From Oceanobacter kriegii DSM 6294 (lineage in GTDB: Bacteria; Pseudomonadota; Gammaproteobacteria; Pseudomonadales; Oceanobacteraceae): a stretch of DNA of 64,000 nucleotides. The notes under the pieces are model-generated. The model saw nothing but the letters and a program-made list of their open reading frames with translations. It searched no databases and had not been told where the DNA came from. The translations under genes were made by a program, and so were the position numbers. Location: assembly GCF_000422845.1 (NCBI RefSeq), contig NZ_AUGV01000007.1:1-64000 (forward strand), in the 5' to 3' direction. Shown one piece after another: positions 12,028 through 24,224 of the stretch (position 1 is its first letter; every line of letters begins with the position of its first letter).

Positions 12028-12725
12028 CCAAAATAACGCTGTTAAAGCCAGAGCAGTCTCACGCCTGTGGTTATTTTTCAGACCGACAAAGTCACAGCCT
12101 GTACGTCGACCCTCGATTGGAACCGGCCATTGAACTGTTAACCCAGCTGAACCTGAATGGCTTTCGCCGCAGCGGCAAATTAATTTATCGGCCCGACTGC
12201 GAAGGTTGTAACGCCTGTCAGCCGGTGCGCATTCCGGTACGGCAATTCAAATTGAAAAAGTCGTATAAACGCACATTGAGAAATGCGAGGCACTGGACGC
12301 TATCCGTCGAAATGCCCTCTGCGGCATTGTATTCAGACTACGCCAATTACATCAGCCAGCGTCACGCGGACGGCTCCATGTATCCGCCTTCGTATGATCA
12401 GTACAAGGAATTCCTGGTTGACGGCCATGACAACCACCGATTTTTAGTGGCGCGCGAAAACGGCGAGTTTCGCGCCTGCCTAGTGTTCGATTTGTTCCTT
12501 GATGGTTTGTCTTCGGTCTATTGCTTCTTCGATCCCGACTATGAAACCTTGTCTCCGGGGTCTTTCATGATTCTGAAAATCACCCAGATTTGCCAATTGA
12601 TGGGTTTGCCCTGGCATTATTTGGGATATTGGGTCGAGGGAAGCCGAAAAATGGAATACAAATCCCGATATAGACCGCTGCATATATTCAAAAATGATCA
12701 ATGGCAGCCATTTGAGACCAGATAA
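12024..12725 (+). CDS. ate: Aspartate/glutamate leucyltransferase (Ate/Bpt, arginyltransferase family)
   Basis: 233 aa. Conserved ATE features: an N-terminal Cys patch (EQSHACGYFSDRQSHSLYVD), the CXXC-like RPDCEGCNACQPVRIPV, RHADGSMYPPSYDQYKEF, and the C-terminal GSFMILKITQICQLMGLPWHYLGYWVEGSRKMEYKSRYRPL. The bacterial Bpt type moves Leu to N-terminal Asp or Glu, complementing Aat. The ATG at 12024 was chosen because it forms an ATGA overlap with aat and starts at the conserved N-terminus. Confidence 0.95.
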   Translation: MTKITLLKPEQSHACGYFSDRQSHSLYVDPRLEPAIELLTQLNLNGFRRSGKLIYRPDCEGCNACQPVRIPVRQFKLKKSYKRTLRNARHWTLSVEMPSAALYSDYANYISQRHADGSMYPPSYDQYKEFLVDGHDNHRFLVARENGEFRACLVFDLFLDGLSSVYCFFDPDYETLSPGSFMILKITQICQLMGLPWHYLGYWVEGSRKMEYKSRYRPLHIFKNDQWQPFETR

Positions 12726-12727
12726 TT

Positions 12728-12756
12728 TTGATTATCTGTTCAAATTCAGGCAGAAT
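12728..12756 (+). promoter_or_regulatory. Probable sigma-70 promoter of infA
   Basis: -35 TTGATT (12728-12733), a 17-bp spacer and -10 CAGAAT (12751-12756), 35 bp upstream of the infA start. Consensus match is moderate; position and spacing are good. Confidence 0.5.
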
Positions 12757-12791
12757 GCGCCCGCTTTGATCAATATCCATACAGGTGATGA

Positions 12792-13010
12792 ATGGCGAAA
12801 GACGACCACATTGAAATGGAAGGCGAGGTTATCGACACCCTTCCGAACACTATGTTCCGTGTAAAACTGGAAAACGGCCACGTAGTGACTGCGCATATCT
12901 CTGGTAAAATGCGTAAAAATTACATCCGAATTCTGACTGGCGACAAGGTTAAGGTTGAGTTGACTCCCTACGACCTGAGCAAAGGTAGAATCACCTACCG
13001 CGCCAGATAA
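12792..13010 (+). CDS. infA: Translation initiation factor IF-1
   Basis: 72 aa S1-like OB fold, the standard length: [20 protein letters not shown], then [50 protein letters not shown]. It binds the 30S A-site during initiation. AGGTG precedes the ATG. It has its own promoter and terminator. The aat-ate-infA-clpA order is conserved in pseudomonad-type genomes. Confidence 0.98.
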   Translation: MAKDDHIEMEGEVIDTLPNTMFRVKLENGHVVTAHISGKMRKNYIRILTGDKVKVELTPYDLSKGRITYRAR

Positions 13011-13011
13011 T

Positions 13012-13040
13012 AAAAAAGGCCTCGAAAGAGGCCTTTTTTA
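13012..13040 (+). terminator. Terminator of infA
   Basis: AAAAAAGGCCTC-GAAA-GAGGCCTTTTTTAT, a GC stem with a tight tetraloop and a T-run, 2 bp after the infA stop. Confidence 0.92.
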
Positions 13041-13147
13041 TTTCCGATTTTTTCTTCTACTCGCTTCTGCTCGTCTCTTTCCTCTTGCGCTTGCTCTTCC
13101 TCTTCCTCTTCTCTGCAGCCCTTCTCTGCTTGCTTTTTCCCTGCTCA
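13041..13147. other. Polypyrimidine tract downstream of infA
   Basis: About 105 bases of the plus strand are overwhelmingly C and T, with repeated CTTCTG, CTCTTCC and TTGCTC words. No reading frame or hairpin is evident. A similar tract lies at 16540-16640, on the other side of the clpA-clpS-cspD block. It lies between the infA and clpA terminators, so it is probably untranscribed spacer. The role is unknown. Confidence 0.6.
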
Positions 13148-13205
13148 AGTATTCACAACTAAGTATTGCAATTCTGGCTGTACAGGCATGGCGGTAGCGA
13201 AAACC

Positions 13206-13242
13206 AAAACGCCCGACACTGTTGCCAGTGCCGGGCGTTTTT
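13206..13242 (-). terminator. Terminator of clpA
   Basis: On the minus strand a long stem (AACGCCCGGCACTG paired across a TTGC-type loop with CAGTGTCGGGCGTT, one mismatch) is followed by T-rich sequence, 29 bp after the clpA stop. Confidence 0.85.
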
Positions 13243-13270
13243 ATGGAGCAATGATTACTCAGTAACGTAC

Positions 13271-15538
13271 TCAGGCTTCTGCCAGTTCTTCCGGCACGGC
13301 AATCACCAGTTCGTCACCGTCGACCTGAATGTTGATGTCTCCACCGTTGGTCAGCTCGCCGAAGAGAATCTTTTCAGCCAATGGCTTTTTGATTTTCTCC
13401 TGAACCAGACGCCCCATTGGGCGGGCACCCATCTTCTCGTCGTAGCCGTTGTGGGCCAGCCACTGGCGAGCATCATCATCCACGTGCAGCGTGACGCGTT
13501 TTTCATCCAGCTGGCCTTGCAGTTCAGCAATGAACTTGTCTACCACATGCAGAATGGTATCGCGCCCCAGGGCAGAGAACTGCACCACCGCATCCAGACG
13601 GTTGCGGAATTCCGGTGTGAAGAATTTTTTCAACTCTTCGGCGCCGTCAAGGGTGTGATCCTGATGAGTAAAGCCAATGCTGGCGCGGCTCATCTGTTCT
13701 GCCCCTGCGTTGGTTGTCATGATCAGAATGACATTGCGGAAGTCGGTTTTGCGACCGTTGTTGTCGGTCAGCGTGCCGTGGTCCATCACCTGCAACAGGA
13801 TGTTGAACACTTCCGGGTGCGCTTTTTCGATTTCGTCCAGCAGCAGTACGCAATGTGGCGTCTTGTTTACCGCTTCGGTCAGCAGGCCACCCTGGTCGTA
13901 ACCAACATAACCCGGAGGTGCACCGATCAGACGGGAAACCGTATGGCGCTCCATGTATTCGGACATGTCGAAACGAATCATTTCCATGCCCATCACATTG
14001 GCCAGCTGCTTGGATACCTCTGTTTTACCGACACCCGTAGGGCCAGCAAACAGGAAGGAGCCAATCGGCTTCTGTGGCGCACTCAAGCCCGCGCGGGACA
14101 TCTTGATGGCGGTAGACAGGGTCTGAATGGCTTCGTCCTGACCAAATACCACCATGCCCAGCTTGTCTTCCAGCTTGAACAACAGTTCTTTGTCGTCGGC
14201 AGAGACGCTCTTTGGTGGAATGCGTGCAATAGCAGCAACCACCTGCTCAATCTCAGACACATTGATCTGCTTTTTGCGCTTGCTGACCGGCAGCAGCTGT
14301 TGCAGGGCGCCCACTTCATCAATCACGTCGATGGCTTTGTCCGGCAAGTTGCGATCGGTGATGTAACGATCAGACAACTCGGATGCCGCTTTCAGCGCCT
14401 TGTCGGTGTATTTGATGTTGTGGTGCTCTTCAAACTTGCTCTTCAAGCCTTTCAGAATCTTGTAAGTGTCTTCTACTGAAGGCGCAGCGACGTCGATTTT
14501 CTGGAAGCGACGGGTCAGAGCGCTGTCTTTTTCGAAGATGCCACGGAATTCCGTGAAGGTGGTGGAGCCGATACAGCGGATCTCACCGGAGCTAAGCATT
14601 GGTTTTAGCAAGTTGCTGGCGTCCATAACGCCGCCAGAGGCTGCGCCTGCACCAATGATGGTGTGGATCTCATCAATGAACAGAATGCCGTGTGGCTGGC
14701 GTTTCAGCTCGGCCAGCAAGGACTTCAGGCGCTTCTCGAAATCACCGCGGTATTTGGTGCCCGCCAGCAGTGCGCCCATGTCGAGGCTGTAAACCACCGC
14801 GTTTTGGATCACTTCTGGCACTTCACCATCAACGATGCGCTTGGCAAGACCTTCAACAATGGCGGTTTTGCCAACACCGGAATCGCCCACCAACAATGGG
14901 TTGTTCTTGCGGCGACGAGACAAAATTTGAATCAGACGACTGACTTCGTGCTCACGGCCGATCAGAGGATCAATCTTGCCGTCTTTGGCCGACTTGTTCA
15001 GGTTGGTGGCATAACCTTCCAACGCATTGGCAGAGGCGCTTTCACCATCTTCATCCGTTTGCTCTGGGGCTGGGCCGGAATTGGTATCGCCTTCCTGACC
15101 AGCCACTTTGGAAATGCCGTGGGAAATGTAATTTACAACGTCGATGCGAGCGATGTTCTGCTGCTTCAGGAAATAAACAGCCTGACTCTCCTGTTCACTG
15201 AAAATGGCGACCAGCACATTGGCGCCAGTCACTTCAGCTTTGCCGGACGATTGAACGTGGAATACGGCGCGCTGCAAAACACGCTGGAAGCCAAGGGTTG
15301 GCTGGGTTTCACGGTCGTCATCTGATTCCGGGATCAAAGGTGTGGTGGCGTCCACGAAATCGGTCAGCTCTTTTCGCAAGCGGGGCACGTCGGCTCCACA
15401 GGCGCCCAGCACTGCTGCGGCTGCTTCGTTATCAAGCAGCGCCAACAACAGGTGTTCCACCGTCATAAACTCGTGACGTTTGGAACGAGCATCCTTGAAC
15501 GCCTCATTGAGAGTAAGCTCGAGCTCTTTGTTCAGCAT
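13271..15538 (-). CDS. clpA: ATP-dependent Clp protease ATP-binding subunit ClpA
   Basis: 755 aa. The N-domain (1-145, [20 protein letters not shown]) docks ClpS. D1 has [15 protein letters not shown] and [20 protein letters not shown]2 has [17 protein letters not shown] and [16 protein letters not shown]. The hexamer unfolds substrates into ClpP. The ATG at 15538 follows a GGGGACAG element and matches the family N-terminus. clpS is directly upstream with an 11-bp gap, so one operon makes adaptor and unfoldase. Confidence 0.97.
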   Translation of the reverse strand: MLNKELELTLNEAFKDARSKRHEFMTVEHLLLALLDNEAAAAVLGACGADVPRLRKELTDFVDATTPLIPESDDDRETQPTLGFQRVLQRAVFHVQSSGKAEVTGANVLVAIFSEQESQAVYFLKQQNIARIDVVNYISHGISKVAGQEGDTNSGPAPEQTDEDGESASANALEGYATNLNKSAKDGKIDPLIGREHEVSRLIQILSRRRKNNPLLVGDSGVGKTAIVEGLAKRIVDGEVPEVIQNAVVYSLDMGALLAGTKYRGDFEKRLKSLLAELKRQPHGILFIDEIHTIIGAGAASGGVMDASNLLKPMLSSGEIRCIGSTTFTEFRGIFEKDSALTRRFQKIDVAAPSVEDTYKILKGLKSKFEEHHNIKYTDKALKAASELSDRYITDRNLPDKAIDVIDEVGALQQLLPVSKRKKQINVSEIEQVVAAIARIPPKSVSADDKELLFKLEDKLGMVVFGQDEAIQTLSTAIKMSRAGLSAPQKPIGSFLFAGPTGVGKTEVSKQLANVMGMEMIRFDMSEYMERHTVSRLIGAPPGYVGYDQGGLLTEAVNKTPHCVLLLDEIEKAHPEVFNILLQVMDHGTLTDNNGRKTDFRNVILIMTTNAGAEQMSRASIGFTHQDHTLDGAEELKKFFTPEFRNRLDAVVQFSALGRDTILHVVDKFIAELQGQLDEKRVTLHVDDDARQWLAHNGYDEKMGARPMGRLVQEKIKKPLAEKILFGELTNGGDINIQVDGDELVIAVPEELAEA

Positions 15539-15549
15539 TAACTGTCCCC

Positions 15550-15933
15550 CTAGTCTTCTGCGGGTGCTATCTCGCACAGCAATGGATGCTGGCAATCTCT
15601 TGCATATTGATTCACCAGTTCAGCTTTAGTTTCCGCGACATCCTTGGTGTATATCGCACAAACCGCGCTGCCCTTGGTGTGAACCGCCAACATGATCTGT
15701 GTGGCCTGCTCCGGGCTTTTCGAGAAAAACCGTTGCAGCACTTCAACGACAAACTCCATAGGAGTGTAGTCGTCATTCATCATGATCACGCTGTACATGG
15801 CAGGACGCTTCAGCTGAGGGTCGGCATTTTGAACTGCCACATTGCCGTCGGCATCGTCGCCTGTCTGTTGGCTCTTTATCGAGTCTAGTTGAGTTTCAGT
15901 TGTGAGGTACATAGCGCTATTTGAGAAAAACAT
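15550..15933 (-). CDS. clpS: Clp protease adaptor ClpS
   Basis: 127 aa (120 if the ATG at 15912 is used; neither start has a strong ribosome binding site). A disordered N-terminal extension is followed by the core: [40 protein letters not shown] and [20 protein letters not shown]. The NDD.TPMEFV region and the His in AVHTKG form the N-degron pocket. It hands Leu/Phe N-end substrates made by Aat and Ate to ClpA. It is divergent from cspD. Confidence 0.96.
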   Translation of the reverse strand: MFFSNSAMYLTTETQLDSIKSQQTGDDADGNVAVQNADPQLKRPAMYSVIMMNDDYTPMEFVVEVLQRFFSKSPEQATQIMLAVHTKGSAVCAIYTKDVAETKAELVNQYARDCQHPLLCEIAPAED

Positions 15934-16061
15934 GTGACCAAATCATACCTTTGCAGCATGCAAGGCTCTAGTTGCTTGACGCGTGCAAAACCCACCTTTA
16001 GTGTATTGTGCACAGTAAATCATTGCCCCAAGTGTGGAATCACGGATGAGGAGGTGTCGCA

Positions 16062-16328
16062 ATGAAGACCGGCAAGGTGAAATGGTTCAACAATGCCAAG
16101 GGTTACGGGTTCATTCTGGCTGACGACAGCGAAGAAGATCTGTTTGCCCACTACTCCACTATTCAAATGGACGGATACCGCACCCTCAAGGCCGGACAGG
16201 CCGTTCAGTTTGAAACCAAACCCAGCGATAAAGGCCTGCACGCGATCAATATTCGCGCACTGGACGATGCTGGCAGTGCATCAGCCGAAGCTGAAATCAT
16301 GAGTGAAGAATCGAAAGCCGCTTACTGA
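16062..16328 (+). CDS. cspD: Cold-shock-like protein CspD
   Basis: 88 aa: a cold-shock domain (1-67) with RNP1 KGYGFI and RNP2-type LFAHYS, then a short acidic Ser/Ala/Glu tail. CspD binds single-stranded DNA and inhibits replication in starved E. coli. The ribosome binding site GAGGAGGTG is strong. Position next to clpS-clpA is conserved across gammaproteobacteria. A possible -35 (TTGACG, 15976-15981) lies upstream. Confidence 0.93.
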   Translation: MKTGKVKWFNNAKGYGFILADDSEEDLFAHYSTIQMDGYRTLKAGQAVQFETKPSDKGLHAINIRALDDAGSASAEAEIMSEESKAAY

Positions 16329-16353
16329 TTTTTAGCGGTTTTTCGTGATTCAA

Positions 16354-16380
16354 CAAAACGGGGCCTTGGGCCCTGTTTTT
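16354..16380 (+). terminator. Terminator of cspD
   Basis: AAACGGGGCC-TTG-GGCCCTGTTTTT: a GC-rich stem and T-run 25 bp after the cspD stop. Confidence 0.85.
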
Positions 16381-16726
16381 GTATGCAAAAAAGAAACAGT
16401 CTGTTCCTTTCCTCTCGGTGAAATAGCGACGAGCGCCAATGTTTGAACAGGTGTTTTGTGTGGATTTGCGTCACAGACCGCATTGTAGCCATCAAATGAT
16501 GACAATCTGACCAATGAGCCTGATCGTTTAAAATCCCGCTTTTATCGCTGCTCTGCCTCGTCTTTTCCTGGATATTTTCCGCTTTCTTCTTCTCCTTGCT
16601 CTTTGCGCATTTCTTATCAAGCCCTCCTCTTCTCAAACCCTCCACTTCAATGTGGCCTTGATTTACTCCCTCCCTGGGGGAAGTCGGCGCGTCGGAGTGG
16701 GCACGAAATAACGGTATTCCAAAACG
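16381..16726. other. Intergenic region cspD-icd with second polypyrimidine tract
   Basis: About 345 bp with no supported gene. The part from about 16540 to 16640 is C/T rich (CTTTCTTCTTCTCCTTGCTC and similar) and resembles the tract after infA. The remainder shows no clear promoter, repeat or RNA fold to my reading. Confidence 0.5.
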
Positions 16727-16752
16727 AAAAAAGACCGCCGAAGCGGTCTTTT
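16727..16752 (-). terminator. Terminator of icd
   Basis: Minus strand: AAGACCGCTTCGGCGGTCTTTTTT, a stable stem with a TTCG-type loop and a T-run, 38 bp after the icd stop. Confidence 0.9.
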
Positions 16753-16789
16753 CATCAAAGACGATCTTGTTTCAGTTCAGAAACGAGGC

Positions 16790-19153
<2,364 letters not shown>

Positions 19154-19262
19154 CTATACGGTCGAACTCCAGCCTCAAAATCGGCGCATAATTTGTAGTT
19201 TTTCTACAAAAAATGCAAGCTAGACCATCGGTTTAGTAGTTTTCTTACATCACAGGAAAGGC

Positions 19263-20021
19263 ATGGCCCAATTAATTCTGCTCAATAAGCCATTCAATGT
19301 GCTGTCGCAGTTTACCGATACCAATGGACGAGACACGCTTGCGACTTTTGTTGATCAGTCTGGTGTCTATCCGGCCGGCCGGCTCGACTATGACTCTGAA
19401 GGGCTGCTGTTGCTGACAGACGATGGTCAACTGCAAGCACAGATTGCCAATCCCAAACACAAGATGGAAAAAACCTACTGGGTGCAGGTCGAGGGCGTAC
19501 CCTCCAGTGAAGCACTGGATCAGCTACGTAACGGCGTTGTTTTGAAAGATGGCCCAACACGACCTGCCAAAGCCAGCATTATTGAAGAACCCGCCCTTTG
19601 GCAGCGAAACCCACCGATTCGCCAGCGAGCCAATGACATCACCAGTTGGCTGGAGATCAAAATCAGCGAAGGCCGCAACCGTCAGGTCCGACGCATGACC
19701 GCGCACATTGGACACCCTACCCTGCGACTGGTTCGAATGGCGATAGGTAGCTGGAAGCTGGAAGATCTGGCGCCGGGCGAATACACCGCGCTGCAAGTTC
19801 ACATGCCTGCGCGCAAAGACACTCAGCCCAATAAAGCCAACAAGACCCGTCGTCGCAGTGGTGCCGCCGGCGGCCCGAATAAGCGCGCCGATAACAGCTC
19901 TGAGCGCAAAGCCGGCAACGGTAACGTCAAAAACGGCTCCGGTCGCAGCCATAATGGCAGCTCCCTGGGGCGAAACAGTCGACGCTCGGGCCCGGCCCGT
20001 AATAAATCGCCTCAGCGATGA
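19263..20021 (+). CDS. rluE: 23S rRNA pseudouridine synthase, RluE-like
   Basis: 252 aa. RsuA/RluB/E/F family catalytic domain: [36 protein letters not shown] (Asp of GRLDYDSEG is catalytic), [34 protein letters not shown]. There is no S4 domain, as in RluE, which modifies U2457 of 23S rRNA. After about residue 185 it carries a basic, low-complexity Arg/Ser/Asn/Gly tail (RRSGAAGG...[13 protein letters not shown]), longer than the E. coli enzyme and probably an RNA-binding extension. Confidence 0.9.
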   Translation: MAQLILLNKPFNVLSQFTDTNGRDTLATFVDQSGVYPAGRLDYDSEGLLLLTDDGQLQAQIANPKHKMEKTYWVQVEGVPSSEALDQLRNGVVLKDGPTRPAKASIIEEPALWQRNPPIRQRANDITSWLEIKISEGRNRQVRRMTAHIGHPTLRLVRMAIGSWKLEDLAPGEYTALQVHMPARKDTQPNKANKTRRRSGAAGGPNKRADNSSERKAGNGNVKNGSGRSHNGSSLGRNSRRSGPARNKSPQR

Positions 20022-20121
20022 AACGAACTATCCTGCTACCGGCCGAACATAAGCGGGCCCGCCCTTTGTCGCCACGGGCCTGTTTGCATATAATTCGGCC
20101 TCAAATAAATCTGGAGCAATC

Positions 20122-20571
20122 ATGACTGAACGTTGGACCCCTCATGCGACCGTCGCCGCTGTTGTGTATCAAGACAACAAATTCCTGATGGTTGAGGAAA
20201 TCAGTGACGGCCAACGAGTCATTAATCAGCCTGCTGGTCATATCGAAAAGGACGAAGCCATCCTCGATGCTGTGGTACGAGAAAGTATCGAAGAAACCGG
20301 CTGGAACGTAAAACCGGAGCAACTGGTCGGCCTGTACACCTACACAGCCCCAGCGAATGGCGTCACCTATCACCGCTATTGCGTGTCGGCAACGCCGATT
20401 GCCGCCGTTCCTGATGCGCGCCTTGATGATGGCATCATAGGCCCGCGTTGGATGACCATTGAAGAACTGCGTGATTGCCCCAACCTCCGAAGCCAGATGG
20501 TTTTAACCTGCGTTGAAGATTTTCTGGCAGGTAAACGCTTCCCTCTGGACGTGATTGTTGAGCACCCTTAA
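20122..20571 (+). CDS. nudJ: Phosphatase NudJ (Nudix hydrolase)
   Basis: 149 aa. Nudix box [20 protein letters not shown] then TGW matches GX5EX7REUXEEXGU exactly. N-terminal [19 protein letters not shown] is typical of NudJ, a nucleoside tri- and diphosphatase also reported to act on thiamine (HMP) pyrophosphates. It lies 2 bp upstream of mnmA; nudJ-mnmA-hflD is a conserved gammaproteobacterial operon. Confidence 0.93.
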   Translation: MTERWTPHATVAAVVYQDNKFLMVEEISDGQRVINQPAGHIEKDEAILDAVVRESIEETGWNVKPEQLVGLYTYTAPANGVTYHRYCVSATPIAAVPDARLDDGIIGPRWMTIEELRDCPNLRSQMVLTCVEDFLAGKRFPLDVIVEHP

Positions 20572-20573
20572 AC

Positions 20574-21692
20574 ATGTCTAACGAAAACATCAAAGTCATC
20601 GTCGGTATGTCCGGCGGTGTGGACTCGTCCGTCTCTGCCTACCTGTTGATGCAACAGGGCTATCAGGTAGAAGGCCTGTTCATGAAGAACTGGGACGAAG
20701 ATGATGGAACCGAATATTGCACCGCCAAGGAAGACCTGGCGGACGCCCAGGAAGTTTGCGACAAGCTGGGCATCAAACTGCACCAGGCCAACTTTGCCGC
20801 CGAATACTGGGACAACGTGTTCGAGTACTTTCTGGAAGAGTACAAGGCCGGACGCACGCCGAACCCGGACATCCTGTGTAACCGCGAAATCAAATTCAAA
20901 GCCTTCCTTGAGTACGCCAAGGTACTCGGTGCCGACTTGATCGCTACCGGTCACTATGTGCGTCGTGGCGACTCGGAAGACGGCGTTACGCGATTACTGA
21001 AAGGCCTCGATGCCAACAAGGACCAGAGCTACTTCCTGCACGCCGTAGCCGGCACAGAGATCGCTCAGACCCTGTTCCCGGTTGGCGAATTGGAAAAGCC
21101 GGAAGTGCGCCGTATTGCGGAAGAACAAGGCCTGGTAACGGCCAAGAAGAAGGACTCCACCGGTATTTGCTTTATTGGGGAGCGCCGTTTTCGCGACTTC
21201 CTCAAACAGTACCTGCCTGCCCAGCCAGGTCGTATTGAAACCGAAACCGGCGATGACATTGGCGAACACCAGGGGTTGATGTACCACACCCTGGGCCAAC
21301 GCCAGGGATTGGGCATTGGCGGCCTGTCGAATTACTCGGAAGATCCGTGGTTTGTGGCTGGCAAAGACCTGAACCGCAATGTGCTGATCGCCGTACAAGG
21401 CAAGAATCACCCGTTGCTGTTCAAGGACTGGCTCACCACTGGTGAAATCTTCTGGGTTAACGGTGAACCTGAGGGGCTGCCGCTGCGCTGCAAGGCCAAG
21501 GTCCGCTACCGTCAGGATGATCAGGAATGCGTGATTGAACGCGCCGATCAGGCCGATGGCAGCGTCGGCTACAAGGTTGTTTTTGACCAGCCTCAGCGTG
21601 CCGTAACGCCGGGCCAATCCGTTGTATTCTATCTTGACGACGTGTGCCTGGGTGGCGGCGTCATTGAAGCTACAGGAAATAATAATGACTAA
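20574..21692 (+). CDS. mnmA: tRNA-specific 2-thiouridylase MnmA
   Basis: 372 aa. PP-loop [34 protein letters not shown], catalytic Cys in [19 protein letters not shown] and the second Cys in [30 protein letters not shown]. It thiolates U34 of Glu, Gln and Lys tRNAs with sulfur from TusE, whose operon begins this window. The stop overlaps the hflD start by 8 bp. Confidence 0.98.
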   Translation: MSNENIKVIVGMSGGVDSSVSAYLLMQQGYQVEGLFMKNWDEDDGTEYCTAKEDLADAQEVCDKLGIKLHQANFAAEYWDNVFEYFLEEYKAGRTPNPDILCNREIKFKAFLEYAKVLGADLIATGHYVRRGDSEDGVTRLLKGLDANKDQSYFLHAVAGTEIAQTLFPVGELEKPEVRRIAEEQGLVTAKKKDSTGICFIGERRFRDFLKQYLPAQPGRIETETGDDIGEHQGLMYHTLGQRQGLGIGGLSNYSEDPWFVAGKDLNRNVLIAVQGKNHPLLFKDWLTTGEIFWVNGEPEGLPLRCKAKVRYRQDDQECVIERADQADGSVGYKVVFDQPQRAVTPGQSVVFYLDDVCLGGGVIEATGNNND

Positions 21693-22308
21693 CCGCGAAG
21701 AACGCGCAGTAGCCATTGCAGCCGTTGTACAAGCTGCCACACTGGTAGAAAAACTGGCCAGCACCGGAGATGCGCCAGCCGTTGACACCGACCCGCTGCT
21801 GGAAAGCCTGTTTATTCAAAACCCGGATTCTTTTGCCGATATTTACGGCAACCCAAAGCGCAATCTGCATTTGGGCATGAATACGCTGCACACGCTGGCG
21901 TCCGGCAAGGGCAACGCCATTAACCCGGACGTGACCCGCTACACCGTGGCCATCCTGCATCTGGAAAGCAAACTGCGCCGTAATCGCGGCATGATGCGTG
22001 AATTGGGCAACGGCATTGAACAATGTGGCCGTCAGGCCGAAGCGTTTTCAACCACCCACGAAAACACCATCGCCGCCCTCGCCGACCTGTACAAGAACAC
22101 GCTCAGCAACCTGAGCTACCGCATTCATGTGACAGGCAATCCAACCTATCTGCAAAATGACGCCACCGCCAACAAGGTACGCGCCCTGCTGCTGGCTGGT
22201 ATTCGCGCCGCCATTCTGTGGCGTCAGGTCGGTGGTCGTCGCTGGCAGCTGCTACTGGGGCGTAAGCACTATTTGAATGCACTGGGCACGTTGTTGGAGA
22301 AAGACTGA
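21685..22308 (+). CDS. hflD: High frequency lysogenization protein HflD homolog
   Basis: 207 aa. HflD/YcfC family, all-helical: [48 protein letters not shown], then [30 protein letters not shown], the most conserved block. In E. coli it is a peripheral inner-membrane protein that antagonises lambda CII. ATG 21685 lies inside the mnmA stop region and is preceded by AGGAAATAAT. In many relatives purB follows; here dusA does. Confidence 0.93.
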   Translation: MTNREERAVAIAAVVQAATLVEKLASTGDAPAVDTDPLLESLFIQNPDSFADIYGNPKRNLHLGMNTLHTLASGKGNAINPDVTRYTVAILHLESKLRRNRGMMRELGNGIEQCGRQAEAFSTTHENTIAALADLYKNTLSNLSYRIHVTGNPTYLQNDATANKVRALLLAGIRAAILWRQVGGRRWQLLLGRKHYLNALGTLLEKD

Positions 22309-22311
22309 AAG

Positions 22312-23298
22312 ATGGCGCTCGACAGAACCTTTACGACTGCCCCAATGATGGCGTGGAGTGACAGGCATTGCCGTTACTTCTGGCGCCAACTGACCAAAAA
22401 TGCCGTGCTGTATACCGAAATGGTTACCACCGGCGCACTGATTCACGGCAACCGCGAGCGGTTTCTGGAATACAACGATGAAGAGCACCCAGTGGCATTG
22501 CAATTGGGTGGCAGTAATCCTGATGAATTGGCGCAATGCGCTCGTTTTGCCCAGGACTGGGGTTACGACGAAGTCAATTTGAACGTCGGCTGCCCGAGCG
22601 ACCGGGTTCAGAACAACATGATTGGCGCCTGCCTCATGGCCCATCCGGTACTGGTCGCGGACTGCATCAAAGCGATGCAGGATGCCTGTGACATTGACGT
22701 CACCATCAAACACCGTATTGGCATCGATGACATCGACAGCTACGAGCACATGCGCGATTTTGTCGCCACTGTGGCTGAAACCGGCTGCAAGACCTTTATT
22801 GTCCATGCTCGCAAGGCGATTTTGCAGGGGCTGTCTCCGGCAGAGAACCGCGACATACCGCCACTGCGTTATGAACTGGTGTATCAGCTGAAACAGGAGT
22901 TTCCGGATCTGGAAATTCTGATCAATGGTGGCATCAAGACCCATGAGGAATCTGCCGAGCATCTGAAACACGTGGACGGTGTGATGCTGGGCCGGGAAGC
23001 CTATCACTCGCCGGAAGTGTTGCTGGATGTCGATTCGCTTTACTACGGCGCCAGTGCTGACTCTGGCGAGTTAAGCATTGGCGAGCGCAAGGCAGCCGCT
23101 ATTCGCGCTCTGTACCCTTATGTGGAAGCACAGCGCAGCAAAGGCGCCCTGCTCCACCACATCAGCCGCCATACCCTGGGGTTGTTTCAAAGTCAGAAAG
23201 GCGCACGGCTGTACCGCCGCCATCTGAGCGAAAACGCCCACCGCAAGGACGCCGGTCCTGAGGTGTTTGACCAGGCTCTGGCCCATATGGGTTACTGA
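22312..23298 (+). CDS. dusA: tRNA-dihydrouridine(20/20a) synthase DusA
   Basis: 328 aa FMN-dependent reductase with a TIM barrel: FTTAPMMAWSDRHCRYFWR, LQLGGSNPDELAQCARFA, EVNLNVGCPSDRVQ (catalytic Cys), VTIKHRIGIDD, FIVHARKAILQGLSPAENR, INGGIKTHEE, DGVMLGREAY. The RKAILQGLSPAENR motif separates DusA from DusB and DusC. It is 3 bp downstream of hflD and so a member of the nudJ-mnmA-hflD-dusA transcript, which ends at the terminator at 23347. Confidence 0.95.
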   Translation: MALDRTFTTAPMMAWSDRHCRYFWRQLTKNAVLYTEMVTTGALIHGNRERFLEYNDEEHPVALQLGGSNPDELAQCARFAQDWGYDEVNLNVGCPSDRVQNNMIGACLMAHPVLVADCIKAMQDACDIDVTIKHRIGIDDIDSYEHMRDFVATVAETGCKTFIVHARKAILQGLSPAENRDIPPLRYELVYQLKQEFPDLEILINGGIKTHEESAEHLKHVDGVMLGREAYHSPEVLLDVDSLYYGASADSGELSIGERKAAAIRALYPYVEAQRSKGALLHHISRHTLGLFQSQKGARLYRRHLSENAHRKDAGPEVFDQALAHMGY

Positions 23299-23346
23299 TT
23301 TGCCGAAAGAACATCGGGCAAACAAATCAGTGCTTCCTGCCCTTGC

Positions 23347-23374
23347 GAAAAAGGCCGCAATTGCGGCCTTTTTC
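23347..23374. terminator. Bidirectional terminator between dusA and rhodanese gene
   Basis: GAAAAAGGCCGCAATTGCGGCCTTTTTC, a perfect palindrome with A and T runs. It serves convergent dusA (plus) and the rhodanese gene (minus). Confidence 0.92.
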
Positions 23375-23404
23375 GTATTCCGAATTTTTCAGGCAATCGT
23401 TTGA

Positions 23405-23788
23405 TTAGAACTTAACCGCCGACTGATTGTGCAGATACATTTGTGCACCGTTGACCGTCTCGACGTTAATCACTTTCTCGAAGCCCGCTGTTTTCAGATT
23501 GTCGAGAGCAATCCCTGCCCGGCGGCCTGAGCGACAATACAGCACCAGGTCGTCGTCCTTCTGGATGTCGTGCTGATCAACTCCCGTCAGAATGGTGTCG
23601 AACGGGATATTAACCGCGCCCTCCACATGCCCTTCGGCGAATTCCGCTGGCGTACGAACGTCAATCACCACCTGCTCTGCCTGAGCAGTGGCGGAAACCA
23701 GCCCCGCCCACATCACACACATTACACTCACGGCGCGAGCTTTCTGGCTCATGTCTTTCAATTGCGTCACCTTTTTGATCAAAGCCAT
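23405..23788 (-). CDS. Secreted rhodanese-like protein (PspE type)
   Basis: 127 aa from the ATG at 23788 (AAGGTG 5 bp upstream). An N-terminal membrane/signal segment (VSVMCVMWAGLVSATAQA, then E) is followed by one rhodanese domain: VVIDVRTPAEFAEGHVEGAV, NIPFDTI, and the active loop LYCRSGRRAG with the catalytic Cys. It resembles periplasmic PspE, a thiosulfate:cyanide sulfurtransferase. It is monocistronic, divergent from the small gene at 23972. The natural sulfur acceptor is unknown. Confidence 0.88.
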   Translation of the reverse strand: MALIKKVTQLKDMSQKARAVSVMCVMWAGLVSATAQAEQVVIDVRTPAEFAEGHVEGAVNIPFDTILTGVDQHDIQKDDDLVLYCRSGRRAGIALDNLKTAGFEKVINVETVNGAQMYLHNQSAVKF

Positions 23789-23971
23789 GACAACACCTTT
23801 CGTTTTTCTGAAAACAACTTGTCGGTACAAAGTACCAACAGAAACGACCACATTGAGGATTTCACCATTCCATACGCTGCGTACACTGAAAACACGCGAA
23901 CGCATAAACGATAGTTATGTTAGGATGCCGCCGCGACTGAAATCCATTCCCAGACAGTAACAGGAGGAACG

Positions 23972-24175
23972 ATGTCACGCCCAACTTATCGTCCTATGGC
24001 TGCACGTGCAGCGCGTACCCCGGCCATGGCTGCCCCTCGCTTTGCTCAAAGCAAGGAAAGCCACGACAAGACCATCAAGGAAGCTGTAAACACTCCGCAG
24101 CCTACTGCCACGGAACAGGCATCAGCAACTCCAGCGGCAAACCCGGCCAATCAACCGATTCAACGTAACGTCTGA
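23972..24175 (+). CDS. Small basic Ala/Pro-rich protein, unknown function
   Basis: 67 aa. No known domain recognised. The N-terminal half is basic (MSRPTYRPMAARAARTPAMA); the rest is rich in Ala, Thr, Pro and Asn and probably disordered. Evidence that it is real: AGGAGGAACG just before the ATG, a promoter-sized gap after the divergent rhodanese gene, and a strong terminator 50 bp after the stop. That makes a compact single-gene unit. No membrane segment is visible. Confidence 0.7.
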   Translation: MSRPTYRPMAARAARTPAMAAPRFAQSKESHDKTIKEAVNTPQPTATEQASATPAANPANQPIQRNV

Positions 24176-24224
24176 CATCCTGGCCAACGTTTGAGGCGGA
24201 CTGGTCTATCCGGGTTAACCGCCA

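Noticed and set aside
13166-14479. 437-codon open frame opposite clpA
   Set aside because: It contains the clpA terminator at its start and no recognisable protein; shadow frame.
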